55,521 nucleotides of DNA from NCBI GenBank assembly GCA_964517265.1, contig CAZFBS010000017.1:1-55521 (forward strand). Reading direction: 5' to 3'. Of this stretch, positions 25,773 to 35,081 are shown one piece after another; the stretch's first letter is position 1; each line of letters starts with the position of its first letter. The notes below the pieces were generated by a model. It had not been told where the DNA came from and did no database searches. It saw only the letters and a program-made list of their open reading frames with translations. Made by a program: the position numbers and the translations under genes. The DNA is from REEP01 sp964517265 (GTDB lineage Bacteria > Pseudomonadota > Alphaproteobacteria > Rhodospirillales > Defluviicoccaceae).

Positions 25773-26636
25773 ATGAGTCGCGCCGATGGTTCGCTGCTGT
25801 CTCCACCTGCCGAGATGCCGTCCGGCAAGGATGAAGCTTACGAGAACTTCCCCGTCGGCTCCTGGCTTCTTCCCGCTCCCCTTCGCCCGCATGTGGCTGT
25901 GTTCTACGCTTTTGCACGAGCCATCGACGACATTGCCGACAGTGCTGCTCTGACGCCGGAGGAGAAGATCGCGCGCCTGGACGGCTTCGAGTGCGCCGTG
26001 CTGGGGCGCGGGGCCGAGACCTGTGCGTTCGCGAAGGGCCACGCGATGCGCCGAACACTGCAGCGGACCGGGATCACGCCGCGCCACTGCCAGGATTTGA
26101 TCGATGCCTTTAGGCAGGATGCGATCAAGAGCCACTACGCAACCTGGGACGAGCTCATTGATTACTGCATGCGGTCCGCCGCGCCGGTGGGTCGCTTCCT
26201 TCTTGACCTGCATGGGGGGTCGAAGCATGGCTACGGTCCCGCGGACGCCCTTTGCAACGCGCTTCAGGTGATCAACCATTTACAGGACTGCCAGGAGGAT
26301 TTTCGCGTCCTCGACCGCGTCTACTTACCGCTTGAGTGGATGACCGAGGCAGGAACAACGGTGGCTGCGCTGAATGAACCGGCGAGCAGCCCCGCGTTGA
26401 GGCAGGTCATGGACCGGACCCTGGATGGTGTCGAGGCCCTGCTGTACGAGGCCGCGCCATTGCCGGGAGGCTTACGCAGTCGCCGCTTGGCAATGGAGTC
26501 GGGAGCAATTCTCGAGATCGCGCGGACGCTGGCCGGGCAACTGCGAAGCCGAGATCCTCTGGCAGGGCGGATCGCCTTGTCGAAAGCTCGCTATGTTCTG
26601 TGCTGCGCCCGCGGTGCCGCTTCCGCGGTGGTCTAG
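25773..26636 (+). CDS. hpnC: Hydroxysqualene synthase HpnC
   Basis: Trans-isoprenyl diphosphate synthase family member that in hopanoid producers converts presqualene diphosphate to hydroxysqualene; 287 aa. The first aspartate-rich motif is AIDDIADS (52-56), the second LQDCQEDF (172-176). The N-terminus has the HpnC-type ENFPVGSWLLPAPLRPHV. It opens the plus-strand operon hpnC-B-D-E-shc-hpnG. hpnB follows by 11 bases. Confidence 0.94.
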   Translation: MSRADGSLLSPPAEMPSGKDEAYENFPVGSWLLPAPLRPHVAVFYAFARAIDDIADSAALTPEEKIARLDGFECAVLGRGAETCAFAKGHAMRRTLQRTGITPRHCQDLIDAFRQDAIKSHYATWDELIDYCMRSAAPVGRFLLDLHGGSKHGYGPADALCNALQVINHLQDCQEDFRVLDRVYLPLEWMTEAGTTVAALNEPASSPALRQVMDRTLDGVEALLYEAAPLPGGLRSRRLAMESGAILEIARTLAGQLRSRDPLAGRIALSKARYVLCCARGAASAVV

Positions 26637-26647
26637 AGATCCGGGAG

Positions 26648-27838
26648 ATGATCGACGTCGTGTGGATCGGCTTCACTACTATCGTCTCGCTGATCGCATG
26701 GATTCTGCTACTCGGCTGGCGCGGGGGATTTTGGCGGGCGGATCAGCGGCTCTCGCGGGAAACGACGCCACGAGCTCGGTGGCCGGCTGTCACGGCGATC
26801 ATTCCGGCGCGTGATGAAGCAGAGACGATCGAGCGGGCGGTCGCTTCTCTGGTGGCCCAGGACTATCCGGGCGAGCTGCAGGTGATCGTCGTCGACGACG
26901 CCAGCAGGGATGATACCGCGGCACGAGCGCGGGCGGCCGCAGCACGGATGGCGCCGGGTGCAGGGTCAGCCGTCGTGATGGGGAGCAAACCCTTGCCGCC
27001 AGGCTGGGTCGGAAAGATTTGGGCGTTGGCTCAGGGGATCGATCGAGCAGAGGCGATTCCGCCTCGGCCTGTATACTTTCTGCTAACCGACGCGGATGTC
27101 GAGCATGCGCCCGGCAATGTCCGCCGCTTGGTCGACAAAGCGGAAACGGATGGGCGCGATCTCGTTTCGCTGATGGTGCTGTTGCACACGGGGAGTTTCT
27201 GGGAGCGCCTGCTGGTTCCGTCATTCGTGTTTTTCTTTCAAAAGCTGTACCCGTTCCCTTGGGTCAACCAGCCGCTGCGCTCTGAGGCCGCTGCTGCCGG
27301 CGGATGTATGCTCGTCCGCAGACAGACCCTGGACAGGGTGGGGGGAATTGCCTCGGTCCGCGATGAACTGATCGACGATTGTGCGCTTGCCGGGCGCATC
27401 AAAACCCAAGGTTCGATCTGGCTCGGGCTCAGTGAGGATACCCGCAGCTTGCGTGCGTACAATACTCTTGGCGGATTGTGGCCGCTGGTCACCCGGACTG
27501 CGTTCACCCAGCTGGAGAAATCGGTGCCGGGGTTGATTGCTACGGTGCTTGGCATGATCCTGGTGTATCTGGTCCCGCCGCTCGGGCTCGCTTACGGCTT
27601 GGTCGCACCGCAGCCCCTGGTAGCGAGTGCGGGCGCTGCCGGGTGGGCGATGATGATCATTGCTATGCGGCCGACGCTCGCTCTGTACCGACTGCCGTGG
27701 AGCTGGGGAGCGCTTTTGCCTTTGGCTGCCTTGCTGTTTACGCTAATGACGATCGACTCTGCCCGACTCCATTGGCAGGGCCGCGGGGGTATGTGGAAAG
27801 GTCGCCGCTATGGCTCCGCGGGGCCGGGAAGCAGCTGA
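26648..27838 (+). CDS. hpnB: Hopanoid-associated glycosyltransferase-like protein HpnB
   Basis: Family 2 glycosyltransferase, 396 aa from ATG 26648. A membrane helix at the N-terminus (VVWIGFTTIVSLIAWILLLG) is followed by the GT-A domain: VTAIIPARDEAETI, VIVVDDASRDDTA, FLLTDADVEHAP and the Q/RxxRW-like region near YNTLGGLWPLVTRTAF. Two to three further helices are at the C-terminus. HpnB is consistently found in hopanoid loci; its substrate is not established here. Confidence 0.92.
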   Translation: MIDVVWIGFTTIVSLIAWILLLGWRGGFWRADQRLSRETTPRARWPAVTAIIPARDEAETIERAVASLVAQDYPGELQVIVVDDASRDDTAARARAAAARMAPGAGSAVVMGSKPLPPGWVGKIWALAQGIDRAEAIPPRPVYFLLTDADVEHAPGNVRRLVDKAETDGRDLVSLMVLLHTGSFWERLLVPSFVFFFQKLYPFPWVNQPLRSEAAAAGGCMLVRRQTLDRVGGIASVRDELIDDCALAGRIKTQGSIWLGLSEDTRSLRAYNTLGGLWPLVTRTAFTQLEKSVPGLIATVLGMILVYLVPPLGLAYGLVAPQPLVASAGAAGWAMMIIAMRPTLALYRLPWSWGALLPLAALLFTLMTIDSARLHWQGRGGMWKGRRYGSAGPGSS

Positions 27839-27894
27839 CCTGCCTGGGGTGGGTCAGTTGAGCGACAATAAGACGAGGGGATCGGCTCGGATCC

Positions 27895-28749
27895 ATGCAC
27901 GACGCTGTTTCGCGTGACGATCAGATGGTCGTGGACGCGCTCGTCCGCCGGTCAGGCACGTCCTTCTACTGGGCGATCCGGATGCTTCCGGAGGAGAAGC
28001 GGCGCGCCATGTTCGCTGTCTATGCCTTCTGTCGCGAGGTCGACGACATTGCGGACGAACCGGCGGAAGATCGGGTGAAAAGCGTGCGGTTGGAGTTCTG
28101 GCGCAACGAACTGGACCGTCTTTACGAAGGATCCGCGACGACGTCGATATCGCGCGCCCTGCACGCGCCAGTGCAACAGCACGCACTGCGCAAGAAGGAT
28201 TTCGACGCCATCATTGCCGGAATGGAAATGGATGCGGGAGCGCGGCTGAGGATCTCCGATTATCCCGAGCTGGATTTGTACTGTGATCGGGTGGCCTGTG
28301 CCGTCGGCCGCCTTTCCATTCGCATCTTCGGTGCCGATCCGGCGATTGGGGATAGCCTCGCGGCCGCGCTCGGCCGGGCGTTGCAACTTACCAATATTCT
28401 GCGCGATCTCGACGAGGATGCACAGCGTGACCGTCTCTATCTGCCAGCGGATATGCTGGCGGCCGAGGGTGTTTCCGAGACCGATTACCTGGACGCCGTT
28501 CTCGCTCATCCGGGAACGGCCCTCGTTTGTGATCGTCTGGCCGAGCTTGCCCGCGCGCGCTTCGAGGAATCTGCGGCAATCATTGCCTGCTGCGAGCATC
28601 GGCAAATGCGGCCCGCCCGTATCATGATGGAGGTCTATCAGCGTACCTTGCACCGGTTGATGGAGAGGGGCTGGACGCGGTGGTCGGAGCCGGTGTCTGT
28701 TTCGCGGCTGGAAAAGCTGTGGGTTGCGTTTCGTTACGGAGTGATCTGA
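27895..28749 (+). CDS. hpnD: Presqualene diphosphate synthase HpnD
   Basis: Condenses two farnesyl diphosphates to presqualene diphosphate; 284 aa. First motif VDDIADEP (50-54), second NILRDLDEDAQRDRLYLP from about residue 169. SFYWAIRMLPEEKRRAMFAVYAFCRE is the usual N-terminal helix (in two parts SFYWAIRMLP and RAMFAVYAFCR). HpnE starts 3 bases after the stop. HpnD, HpnC and HpnE together replace the single squalene synthase of other organisms. Confidence 0.95.
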   Translation: MHDAVSRDDQMVVDALVRRSGTSFYWAIRMLPEEKRRAMFAVYAFCREVDDIADEPAEDRVKSVRLEFWRNELDRLYEGSATTSISRALHAPVQQHALRKKDFDAIIAGMEMDAGARLRISDYPELDLYCDRVACAVGRLSIRIFGADPAIGDSLAAALGRALQLTNILRDLDEDAQRDRLYLPADMLAAEGVSETDYLDAVLAHPGTALVCDRLAELARARFEESAAIIACCEHRQMRPARIMMEVYQRTLHRLMERGWTRWSEPVSVSRLEKLWVAFRYGVI

Positions 28750-28752
28750 CGG

Positions 28753-30018
28753 GTGAGGGCCGGCAGGGTTTACGTTATTGGTGGCGGACTTGCGGGTCTA
28801 TCTGCAGCCGTCTGGCTGGCTCAGTCAGGCTACCGGGTGCAGATCTACGAGTCGAGCGGCGGGATCGGGGGTCGCTGCCGCTCGTTCGACGATCCCGCGA
28901 TCGGGCGCCGCATTGATAACGGAAACCATATGGTTCTGAGTGGCAATCATACGACGATGGCATTTCTTGCCGTCATTGGCGCGCAAGAGCGAATGGTCGG
29001 TCCGGCGCGTGCGCAGTTCGATTTTGTTGATCTCTTTCGTGACGAGCGCTGGCGCGTGCGACCGGGCACAAGCCGATTGCCGTGGTGGCTGCTGTCCGCT
29101 CGCCGCCGTGTCCCCGGTAGCCGGGCTCGGGATTATCTTGGCCTTGTCCGTCTTGCGCTTGCCAAGCCGCAAATGACAGTTACCGCATGTCTGCCCGAAC
29201 GCACGATTTTGTCGGAGAGGTTTATTGAACCGCTGGTCCATGCTGTCCTCAACGCCCCCATGGAAGCGGCAGCGGCGGCGCTGCTCCGGCCGGTGCTGCT
29301 TGAGACGTTCGGCCGCGGCGAAGCGGCGTGCAGGCCGCTGATGGCGCGAGACAGTCTCGGCCATTGCTTCATCGAGCCGGCAATTCGGGTTGTTGAGGAT
29401 GCCGGCGGACGCGTACACACCCTGCGGCGCGTTCGTGCACTCGAACTCAAGGGAGATCGCGTGTCTGCTCTGCGCTTTGGGAGCGGCGAGGACGTCGACG
29501 TCATGCCGGATGACCATGTCGTGCTGGCGGTACCACCCGATGCCGCGGCCGAATTGCTCTTGGGGGTGAAGGCCCCGAAGGGCAGCAACGCCATCATCAA
29601 CGGTCACTTCCTGTTACCCGAATCGCTTGGGGAATGGGGAATGGTGGGGATCATTGGCGGCTTTTCGCAGTGGATTTTTGTGCGGCGCGATATGGCCTCG
29701 GTCACCGTCAGCAGCGCCGACGGTTGGATCGATCATGCTGCGCCCCGTCTTGCCGCACGAATGTGGCCGGAGGTATGCCAAGCCCTAAATCTGGGCGAGC
29801 AGCCGCTTCCACGTTACCGCATCATCAAGGAAAAACGGGCGACGTTCGCGCAAACGCCGGCCAACCTGACCCGCCGTGCGAACACCCGGACCCGCTGGAG
29901 AAACCTGTTTCTCGCCGGAGACTGGACCGATACGGGACTGCCAGCCACCATTGAAGGCAGCCTTCGATCTGGACAATCCGCAGCGGATGCCATTCTCGCA
30001 CGTGCAGCAAGCGCTTGA
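28753..30018 (+). CDS. hpnE: Hydroxysqualene dehydroxylase HpnE
   Basis: FAD-dependent amine-oxidase/phytoene-desaturase-like protein, 421 aa from GTG 28753, which completes squalene synthesis from hydroxysqualene. The dinucleotide motif VYVIGGGLAGLSAAVWL lies at residues 6-22, followed by YESSGGIGGRCRS. The C-terminal FAD motif is NLFLAGDWTDTGLPATIEGS. Start is 3 bases after hpnD; shc begins 58 bases downstream. Confidence 0.94.
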   Translation: MRAGRVYVIGGGLAGLSAAVWLAQSGYRVQIYESSGGIGGRCRSFDDPAIGRRIDNGNHMVLSGNHTTMAFLAVIGAQERMVGPARAQFDFVDLFRDERWRVRPGTSRLPWWLLSARRRVPGSRARDYLGLVRLALAKPQMTVTACLPERTILSERFIEPLVHAVLNAPMEAAAAALLRPVLLETFGRGEAACRPLMARDSLGHCFIEPAIRVVEDAGGRVHTLRRVRALELKGDRVSALRFGSGEDVDVMPDDHVVLAVPPDAAAELLLGVKAPKGSNAIINGHFLLPESLGEWGMVGIIGGFSQWIFVRRDMASVTVSSADGWIDHAAPRLAARMWPEVCQALNLGEQPLPRYRIIKEKRATFAQTPANLTRRANTRTRWRNLFLAGDWTDTGLPATIEGSLRSGQSAADAILARAASA

Positions 30019-30076
30019 CAACAAGCGGTGTTTGTCATCAACAACGGCATTGAACGAAGAGACGAGGACAACAACC

Positions 30077-32107
30077 ATGGATGCAGCCTTCACTCTCCGT
30101 GAGCAGACCGGATGGGCTGGAACTGGTGCAGAGCATATGACGGCAGCAATATCTTTGCGGGCGAAGCGCGAAGAGATCCTTCGGACTGATCGGGCATCGG
30201 AGCAGGCTGCGATTGATTCGGTTATCGATGAGGCCTCGCATTGGCTTGCCAGCCGGCAAAACGACGATGGACATTGGGTGTTCGAACTAGAGGCCGATAC
30301 GACCATTCCCTCCGAGTACATTCTGCTGAACCACTTCCTTGGAGAGATTGACGACGAAATCGAAGAGAAACTTGCGCGGTATATCCGCAACAGACAGGGC
30401 AGTCATGGCGGCTGGCCTTTGTTTCACGATGGCGACCTCGACATCAGTGCGACTGTCAAAGCCTATTATGCCCTGAAACTGGTGGGGGACGATCCTGACG
30501 CCCCGCACATGTGCCGCGCCCGCGAGGTGGTCCTTGCGCGTGGAGGGGCGGCAAAAGCCAACGTCTTCACGCGGATCAGTCTCGCCCTTTTTGGGCAAGT
30601 GCCGTGGCGGGCGGTGCCGGTGATCCGGGTGGAAGCGATGCTGCTACCGCGCTGGGCTCCCTTTCACGTCGACAAGGTGTCGTATTGGTCGCGGACGGTG
30701 ATGGTTCCGTTGTTTGTTCTCGCTGCGCTCAAGCCGCGCGCCCGGAACCCGCGGGGTGTTGATGTGCGTGAATTGTTTGTGGTGCCGCCCGAGCAGCACA
30801 AAGGCTATCTGACCAATCCCACGGGACATTGGCTCGGCAGCATCCTGCTGACATTGGACCGGATCGGGCGGGTTGCCGAGCCACTGTTTCCAAGTTTTCT
30901 GCAGCAGAAAGCGATCGATCGAGCAATGACGTTCGTGAGGAAGCGGCTCAACGGCGTGGACGGTCTCGGCGGGATTTTTCCGGCGATGGCCAACGTAGTG
31001 ATGGCGTTCGACGCGCTTGGATGGCCGCGCGATCATCCGGAGGTGGTGACCGCCCGACAGGCAATCGACAAGTTGCTCTGCCTGCATAACGGTGAGGGAT
31101 ATTGTCAGCCGTGCCTGTCGCCGGTTTGGGATACGGCTCTTGCTCTGCACACCATGCTGGAGACCGGGCGGGACGGTGACGATTCAGTGGTCAGCAACGC
31201 CAGCGACTGGCTTCGCCACCGCCAAGTCCTCGATGTCGTCGGCGACTGGAGCTCGCAGAAGCCGGACGTGAGGCCAGGGGGCTGGCCCTTCCAGTATCGC
31301 AACGACTGGTACCCGGACGTGGATGACACCGCCGCGGTGGTGATGGCTCTCCAGCGCATCAACGACCCGCAGCTTCAAGAGGTGACGGATCGCGCAGTGG
31401 AGTGGGTTCTCGGCATGCAGAGCCGCAACGGCGGCTGGGGCGCGTTCGATGCCGACAACGAGTATTATTTTCTCGAACACATGCCTTTCGCTGATCACGG
31501 TGCGCTTTTGGATGCGCCGAGTGTGGACGTTACCGCCCGCTGCATTGGAATGCTCGCCCAGGCCGGATATTCCCAGCATCATCCCGCCGTCCGCCGTGCA
31601 CTTGCGTATGTGAAGCGGGAACAGCAGGATGACGGCTCATGGTTCGGTCGGTGGGGAACCAACTACATCTATGGCACTTGGTCGGTGCTGTGCAGCCTCA
31701 ATGCTGCTGGAGTGGATATGCAGGCACCTTCCGTCCGCAAGGCGGTGGATTGGCTGAAATCACGCCAGCGCGACGACGGCGGCTGGGGTGAGGATTGCGC
31801 CAGCTACTGGCCGGAGCGGCGCGATGAGGTCAAGGCGAGCACGCCGACCCAGACCGCCTGGGCGCTGCTGGCGTTGATGGCCGCCGGCGAAGTGGACAGC
31901 AGCGCCGTGAAACGTGGAGTGGCGTATCTGCTGAAGGCACCCCGCGAGGGCGGGCAGTGGATCGAGGACTACTTCACCGCTGTCGGATTTCCGCGGGTGT
32001 TTTATCTTCGCTATCATGGCTATCGCGCCTACTTTCCGTTGTGGGCGCTTTCGCGATACCGGAACCTACGCCAGAGCAATACCAAGACGGTGATTCACGG
32101 GCTCTGA
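30077..32107 (+). CDS. shc: Squalene-hopene cyclase
   Basis: Cyclises squalene to hopene/hopanol at the membrane; 676 aa from ATG 30077, normal size. The catalytic acid motif DVDDTA lies at about residues 414-419. QW repeats are numerous, for example QSRNGGWGAFDADNEY, QQDDGSWFGRWGTNYIYG and QRDDGGWGEDCASYWP. C-terminal FPRVFYLRYHGYRAYFPLWAL is typical. The start has GAGG about 9 bases upstream. It overlaps nothing; hpnG begins directly at its stop. Also known as hpnF. Confidence 0.97.
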   Translation: MDAAFTLREQTGWAGTGAEHMTAAISLRAKREEILRTDRASEQAAIDSVIDEASHWLASRQNDDGHWVFELEADTTIPSEYILLNHFLGEIDDEIEEKLARYIRNRQGSHGGWPLFHDGDLDISATVKAYYALKLVGDDPDAPHMCRAREVVLARGGAAKANVFTRISLALFGQVPWRAVPVIRVEAMLLPRWAPFHVDKVSYWSRTVMVPLFVLAALKPRARNPRGVDVRELFVVPPEQHKGYLTNPTGHWLGSILLTLDRIGRVAEPLFPSFLQQKAIDRAMTFVRKRLNGVDGLGGIFPAMANVVMAFDALGWPRDHPEVVTARQAIDKLLCLHNGEGYCQPCLSPVWDTALALHTMLETGRDGDDSVVSNASDWLRHRQVLDVVGDWSSQKPDVRPGGWPFQYRNDWYPDVDDTAAVVMALQRINDPQLQEVTDRAVEWVLGMQSRNGGWGAFDADNEYYFLEHMPFADHGALLDAPSVDVTARCIGMLAQAGYSQHHPAVRRALAYVKREQQDDGSWFGRWGTNYIYGTWSVLCSLNAAGVDMQAPSVRKAVDWLKSRQRDDGGWGEDCASYWPERRDEVKASTPTQTAWALLALMAAGEVDSSAVKRGVAYLLKAPREGGQWIEDYFTAVGFPRVFYLRYHGYRAYFPLWALSRYRNLRQSNTKTVIHGL

Positions 32108-32806
32108 GTGAACCCGCTCCGGATCGGGATCGTTACCGGGCTGGCGCGTGAAGCGCGTTGCCTTCAGCGACAGGGAGCGGACACCCGGTTGAGGGTCGTG
32201 TGCGCTGCGGCGGATTCGAGCCGAGCCGCCGCAGCGGCCGCCGAGCTCGCGGGTCCGGACGGATGCAACGGCTTGATCAGCTTCGGCGTTGCCGGGGGCC
32301 TCGCGCCCGAGGTTGTGTCCGGTGACCTGCTTCTGCCCGAGTCTGTCATTACGCTTCGTGGTGAAGAGTTCAAAGTCGACCACGTCTGGCGGCAGCGTCT
32401 GATCGGTGGGTTGGGTTGGCCTTTACCACCGACGGGCGGAGCGCTGGTTGGGTGCGAGCGTCCCGTCGAGTTGGCGACCCAGAAGCGATCGCTCTGGCAA
32501 CAAACGAAGGCCTACTCTGTCGACACAGAAAGCCATGCCGTCGCCCGGGCCGCAGCCGCTGTCGATGTGCCGTTTATGGTGGTGCGGGTGGTTGCCGATC
32601 CCGGCCATCGCACCGTTCCATCCTGGCTCGCCGGAACCATTGCCCCCGATGGCAAAGCCGATCTTGACAGAGTTCTCGTCGGGCTCCTGCAGCGACCCTG
32701 GGACTTGCCGGGGATGATTGTCCTTGGCTCTGACTTTCGTCGCGCACTAAAAACCTTACGCCGCGTCGCTGTTCGCGCGGGGCCGCTTTTCTTCTTCTCC
32801 GGATAG
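32108..32806 (+). CDS. hpnG: Adenosylhopane nucleosidase/phosphorylase HpnG
   Basis: Nucleoside-phosphorylase-fold protein, 232 aa from GTG 32108, immediately after the shc stop. In hopanoid synthesis HpnG removes adenine from adenosylhopane to give the ribosyl/formyl hopane intermediate. Visible: GIVTGLAREARCL, LISFGVAGGLAPEVVSGDLLLP and the catalytic-region VDTESHAVARAA. Its last 51 bases overlap the end of the opposing hpnH, so the two mRNAs share complementary 3' ends. Confidence 0.92.
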   Translation: MNPLRIGIVTGLAREARCLQRQGADTRLRVVCAAADSSRAAAAAAELAGPDGCNGLISFGVAGGLAPEVVSGDLLLPESVITLRGEEFKVDHVWRQRLIGGLGWPLPPTGGALVGCERPVELATQKRSLWQQTKAYSVDTESHAVARAAAAVDVPFMVVRVVADPGHRTVPSWLAGTIAPDGKADLDRVLVGLLQRPWDLPGMIVLGSDFRRALKTLRRVAVRAGPLFFFSG

Positions 32807-33895
32807 GCGCTTGACCAAGCCTTCAAAGACATACTCGGCGGGACGCTGGTTCTCCAGCGATATTTCCGGCGCCATCGGCCCCTCGGTGCGCGGCCCGCTC
32901 ATCGCCACCTTGAGCGCCGTCAACGGCCGCATCAACGTATCGGCCACCGCGGTCGGCTCGTACCCGCAGTGCACCATGCAGTCCGCGCACTTCTCGTAGT
33001 TTCCGGTGCCGTAGCGGTCCCAATCCGTTGATTCCATCAGTTCGCGGAAGCTCGAGACATAGCCCTCGCCCAACAGATAGCATGGGCGCTGCCAGCCGAA
33101 GATGTTGCGGGTCGGATTGCCCCACGGCATGCACCGATACTCCTGATTGCCGGCAAGAAAATCGAGAAACATCGTCGACTGACTGAACCGCCAGCGCCGC
33201 TTGCCTTGGCGCTTGAAGATCTCGCGAAAGAGCTGCTTGGTCTTCGAGCGATTGAGGAAATGTTCCTGATCGGGGGCACGCTCATATGCGTAGCCCGGTG
33301 ATACAGTGATCCCTTCGATATCCAACTCATCCGTGCAAAAGTCGAAAAACGCAGCGACCTCAACTGCCGGTATGCCGTCGAACAGGGTGCAGTTGATGTT
33401 GACGCGAAAGCCTCTCTCGCGGGCCTTGGCGATCGCTGCTACCGCACGCTTGAAGGTGCCCGGTTGATTGACGGCCCGGTCGTGATGCTCCTCAAGGCCA
33501 TCGAGATGAACCGAGAAGGTCAAGTACTGGCTCGGCTCGAATAGATCGAGCTTCTTCTCAAGCAATAAACCATTGGTGCAGAGGTAGACAAACTTCTTGC
33601 GGGCGACGATGCCACGCACAATCGCCTCGATGTCCTTGTGAAGGAGTGGCTCTCCGCCCGGGATCGATACGATCGGGACACCGCATTCGTCCACCGCCTC
33701 CAGGCACGCCTCGACACTCAGCCGCTTGTTGAGGATCGCGTTCTCATAGTCGATCTTGCCACAGCCGGGGCACGCGAGGTTGCAGCGAAACAGCGGCTCT
33801 AGCATCAGCACCAGCGGATACTTTTCGATGCGGCGCAGGCGCTTGCCAAGAATGTAGGCGCCAACCCGCACTTGCTGTATCAGCGGAATTCCCAC
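32756..33895 (-). CDS. hpnH: Radical-SAM adenosylhopane synthase HpnH
   Basis: Radical-SAM enzyme that joins the 5'-deoxyadenosyl group to hopene, first step of C35 hopanoid formation; 379 aa from GTG 33895 with AGGGGG 8 bases upstream. The cluster motif is C38-x3-C42-x2-C45 in FRCNLACPGCGKIDYE. SIPGGEPLLHKDI follows as the SAM-binding GGEP motif, and the C-terminal domain has CADCMVHCGYEPTAV. ispH lies 24 bases upstream on the same strand. Confidence 0.95.
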   Translation of the reverse strand: MGIPLIQQVRVGAYILGKRLRRIEKYPLVLMLEPLFRCNLACPGCGKIDYENAILNKRLSVEACLEAVDECGVPIVSIPGGEPLLHKDIEAIVRGIVARKKFVYLCTNGLLLEKKLDLFEPSQYLTFSVHLDGLEEHHDRAVNQPGTFKRAVAAIAKARERGFRVNINCTLFDGIPAVEVAAFFDFCTDELDIEGITVSPGYAYERAPDQEHFLNRSKTKQLFREIFKRQGKRRWRFSQSTMFLDFLAGNQEYRCMPWGNPTRNIFGWQRPCYLLGEGYVSSFRELMESTDWDRYGTGNYEKCADCMVHCGYEPTAVADTLMRPLTALKVAMSGPRTEGPMAPEISLENQRPAEYVFEGLVKRLSGEEEKRPRANSDAA

Positions 33896-33919
33896 TGCCT
33901 GAGCCCCCTTTTTTCTTTT

Positions 33920-34912
33920 TTAAACGGCGTTTTGCGCGTGTAACAGTTCACGCGGCAGCTTGAACTGCATATTTTCGTCTACACCAGGTTGGTCAACAAC
34001 CTCGACTTCGCCGTATTCTCTAAGACGGTCGACAAGTTGCTGAACCAGTTCTTCAGGAGCCGACGCGCCGGCCGTGACTCCGACACTTCCGACCCCTTCG
34101 AGCCATTGGGGATCAAACATCGAGGCATCGTCGATCAGGTAGCTTGGCACCCCAAGCTGCGCACCGATTTCCCGCAACCGATTCGAATTGGAGCTATTAC
34201 GGGCGCCCACCACCAGCAACAAATCGACCTGACTGGCGACATCGCGAACCGACTGCTGGCGATTCTGCGTGGCATAGCAGATGTCCTTGACGTCGGGCCC
34301 AACAATCTTCGGAAATCGCGTCTTCAAGGCTGCGATGATGTCGCGGGTGTCGTCGACGCTGAGCGTCGTTTGGGTCACGTACGCCAGTTCTTGAGGGTTG
34401 TCGACCTTCAGGTTGGCAACGTCTTCAACATCCGAGACAAGATGCACGCCACCGAAAATGCGCCCTCGGGTTCCTTCCACTTCGGGATGGCCCTCATGTC
34501 CGATCAGGATTACATCACGACCCTTGCGAACATGATTCTGACCCTCCTTGTGGACCTTAGAGACGAGCGGACAGGTCGCATCCAGAACAGGCAGCGAGCG
34601 TCTCTTGGCTTCGTGTTCAACAGCCTCGGCAACGCCGTGGGCGCTAAACACCGTGACGGCGCCCTCCGGAATCTCTTCCAATTCCTCGACGAAAATGGCA
34701 CCTTTCGCGCGCAGGGCTTCGACTACGTGTCTGTTGTGAACAATTTCATGGCGTACGTACACGGGCGGGCCATACTTTTCCAGTGCGCGTTCGACGATTT
34801 CGATCGCGCGCTCCACCCCTGCGCAGAAGCCGCGTGGCCTCGCCAGGATCACCCGGAAACACTTTCGTTCTTTCAACGGCAACACCCGCCCCCGTAGTCT
34901 GTCTTCAAGCAC
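33920..34912 (-). CDS. ispH: 4-hydroxy-3-methylbut-2-enyl diphosphate reductase IspH
   Basis: Last enzyme of the MEP isoprenoid pathway, making IPP and DMAPP; 330 aa. The three iron-sulfur ligands are in RPRGFCAGVERA, LDATCPLVSKVHKEG and DICYATQNRQ. EGTRGR-like GHPEVEGTRGRI and GARNSSNSNRLREI are the conserved substrate loops. GTG 34912 has GGGGAT upstream; the first 20 residues are longer than usual so an internal start is possible. Its place beside hpnH and hpnN supplies precursor for hopanoids. Confidence 0.95.
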   Translation of the reverse strand: MLEDRLRGRVLPLKERKCFRVILARPRGFCAGVERAIEIVERALEKYGPPVYVRHEIVHNRHVVEALRAKGAIFVEELEEIPEGAVTVFSAHGVAEAVEHEAKRRSLPVLDATCPLVSKVHKEGQNHVRKGRDVILIGHEGHPEVEGTRGRIFGGVHLVSDVEDVANLKVDNPQELAYVTQTTLSVDDTRDIIAALKTRFPKIVGPDVKDICYATQNRQQSVRDVASQVDLLLVVGARNSSNSNRLREIGAQLGVPSYLIDDASMFDPQWLEGVGSVGVTAGASAPEELVQQLVDRLREYGEVEVVDQPGVDENMQFKLPRELLHAQNAV

Positions 34913-35081
34913 GTCATCCCCATGCGACTGAGAGTGAACATAAAGAAATTTCGCAGTTTGCGAAAGGGTCGATAAAACCCTAAAGAAACACTGTGTTCGA
35001 AATGTTGCAGCGGCATAACATCACACCGCCGGCCCGTTTCTGCTGCGACCGGAAGCATCATCTCGGGAGTGCGGGGAAGTC

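Noticed and set aside
33904..33921. Poly-pyrimidine run (C5, T6, C, T6) as terminator on the plus strand
   Set aside because: No plus-strand gene ends here and no stem precedes it; on the minus strand it is the ispH-hpnH spacer with the hpnH ribosome site.
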